64,000 bases of DNA from Sphaerulina vaccinii (Eukaryota; Ascomycota; Dothideomycetes; Mycosphaerellales; Mycosphaerellaceae): NCBI GenBank assembly GCA_022570795.1, contig JAKUDP010000005.1, forward strand, positions 1,028,002-1,092,001, in the 5' to 3' direction. The notes under the pieces were generated by a model. That model was not told the origin of the DNA and searched no databases. It saw only the letters and a list, made by a program, of their open reading frames with translations. Position numbers and translations under genes: made by a program. Below, piece by piece: positions 62,670 through 64,000 of this stretch; within the stretch, counting starts at the first letter, position 1, and every line of letters starts with the position of its first letter.

Positions 62670-63810
62670 TCACGCCTTCTTCTTCTGCTTCTTGGCCTTC
62701 GCCTGCTCCACGTACTTCGGCCCCAGTGTCTCCATCTCCTCCTCATTCCAACCTTTACTGAGAAGTGTGGGGACGAACTGACCAACTCGTTCTTGGTAAA
62801 GTCCATATTCAGGATATTTGCCCTTACTGATCCACTCCGTGATTGGAGTACTTCCCTGAAATACCATCACATACGCGATCACGCCTGCGCACGTCCAGTT
62901 GTACAAAGTGTCGGACTGGAAGCAAGACCATTGGTATAACAGGATCCATATACTCTGCTCAGCTGCGAAGTTCGGGTGACGACTGTATTTCCAGAGCCCG
63001 GTTGTAACAAAGCCACGATCCATCTGGGTTCGAGTCCACCCAGCTGGGACTTTTGCAGTCTTCAAGTACTCTTTCTTGGCGTTCTGGTAGTTCCATTGCT
63101 GTTGGTCGGCGAAGTACGTGAAGATGACGAGGGCCATCAGCAGCCGGGCGATGATGATGTCGGCCATACCCATCTCGGGCTGAAGCTGCGAGGAGAGAAG
63201 CAGCACGTATGTTGGCAGCGTGACACTCCAGAGAAGGACCTTCGACGCATCAGTAAGAGCCAGAAGGTGGAAGGAGATAGACTTACCAGCTGCAGAGACG
63301 AGATGAAGACAATGTTCAATAGCAGGAAGCCAAAAGAGCCAATGTACCCCTTGATCAGCTCCCACCTATAGTCCTCACTTCCAATCTGGTATCCTCCCTT
63401 CCGCCAGTAATTATAGGTCAGTCTCATGGACCATACAACACTGAAAGCAAGCACGTTGTCGACTCTCGTGGTAGGCAGGCCATTGAGACGCGCCCAAAGG
63501 GCATAGTGAAAGTTGAAGACTGTAGGGAGAATGCTCCACACTCTGTCCACCTGGCTGTAGTTCTTGTTCACCTCTGCGACGATGAAGAAGATAGGGAACA
63601 GAGCGAGGGACACAGCAAGTCCAAAGATGGCCGGTTGGTCGAAACATATATCTGAGTGAGAGCTTCGACGTCTCCGATCGATTCGTAGATTTGTTGTGGC
63701 AGCGCGTAGAGCTGTGGGAGGTAGGCTTCGAAGGTGGTGCTGTAGTCTGCACAGTCTTGCAGTGTTCGGACTGCAGGCAGTGCCATATGCGCTGCTTGGA
63801 CGACCACCAT
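62670..63810 (-). CDS. DUF1295 membrane protein (steroid 5-alpha-reductase-like fold), apparent frameshift
   Basis: From ATG 63810: ALPAVRTLQDCADYSTTFEA and LPQLYALPQQIYESIGDVEA, then a one-base gap near 63631-63636 is needed to continue into AIFGLAVSLALFPIFFIVAE and NYSQVDRVWSILPTVFNFHY. A 47-nt intron at 63240-63286 (GTAAGT to GAAG) joins SSLQL to VLLWSVTLPTYVLLL. The family signature SRHPNFAAEQSIWI follows, and the protein ends in a Lys-rich tail (KAKKQKKKA) like an ER retrieval signal. About seven membrane segments. DUF1295 proteins are related to steroid reductases and methyltransferases; the reaction here is unknown. The frameshift may be a sequencing error or a real lesion. Confidence 0.78.
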
Positions 63811-64000
63811 CTCTGCTATATACAGTGAGTGTTGTATCTGGTAGTGTTGGTGTTTAATTTGGTAGCCTTTCACGTTTGGAGAAGCTCAATGAAGCTCCCT
63901 GATGATCTGCAAGGATATGACGCCCACATTCATATGACAGCCGACTTTTCAATGCTTCCATTACTTCGCCTGTATACTCTTTAACAACAACACCCAGCGC

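Noticed and set aside
63620..63700. Intron in DUF1295 using acceptor CTCACTCAG to avoid the frameshift
   Set aside because: The only upstream donors would remove the conserved LPQLYALPQQI block or leave an intron shorter than 20 nt.
1..64000. CRISPR arrays, rRNA genes, insertion sequences of bacterial type, secondary metabolite cluster
   Set aside because: No regularly spaced direct repeats, no rRNA-like sequence, and no PKS, NRPS or terpene enzymes; the single SDR, hydrolase and MFS genes are far apart.

Overview
The window is nuclear DNA of a filamentous ascomycete, most likely a Dothideomycete close to the Mycosphaerellaceae/Capnodiales (lineage is inference). Evidence: GT-AG introns of about 45-90 nt with CTAAC/CTGAC branch sites in most genes, fungal families (secreted cutinase, rhodopsin_dom membrane protein, hybrid histidine kinase, Sgm1, Scs3, PAS kinase), and a transposon mutated in the style of repeat-induced point mutation (RIP). 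About 27 protein genes are supported; intron-containing models were rebuilt by hand from splice signals, reading phase and family conservation, and nearly all close to whole-codon lengths.

Layout. 1-7.2 kb is gene-poor and accessory: a gene cut by the left edge, a chromo-like protein, a rhodopsin_dom membrane protein, an alpha/beta hydrolase and an orphan Hsp70 substrate-binding-domain protein. 7.2-10.85 kb is one Mutator-like (MULE) DNA transposon with long terminal inverted repeats, a 9-bp target duplication and a RIP-destroyed transposase. 10.9-13.2 kb has no convincing protein gene but carries a tRNA-Asp gene. 13.3-36 kb holds a Nudix hydrolase, Mob1, Ate1, a membrane protein, a cutinase, an SDR, a basic Ser-rich protein, Cgr1, a mitochondrial ornithine-type carrier, ATP synthase subunit e, dynein intermediate chain, threonine aldolase and an MFS transporter. 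36-64 kb holds Sas10/Utp3, a degenerate RhoGAP-like protein, Scs3/FIT, a broken hybrid histidine kinase, Sgm1, Vps37, a tRNA-Arg gene, PAS kinase, a Hos4-like ankyrin protein, an F-box/LRR protein with a CaaX end and a DUF1295 membrane protein.

Most genes are ordinary housekeeping functions (ribosome biogenesis: Cgr1, Sas10; trafficking: Sgm1, Vps37, dynein; mitochondria: carrier, ATP synthase e; signalling and turnover: Mob1, PAS kinase, F-box, Ate1). They do not form a cluster or operon. Divergent pairs with shared promoters are Cgr1/carrier, subunit e/dynein IC and Sgm1/Vps37.

Most striking: two tRNA genes, tRNA-Asp(GTC) at 11951-12198 and tRNA-Arg(ACG) at 50726-50926, are each interrupted not only by a short canonical intron after the anticodon loop but also by three and two GT-AG introns of 51-57 nt. 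These look exactly like the spliceosomal introns of neighbouring mRNAs and break the D arm, variable region and T arm. Removing them gives complete cloverleaf tRNAs, and T5 tracts of Pol III terminator type follow both genes.
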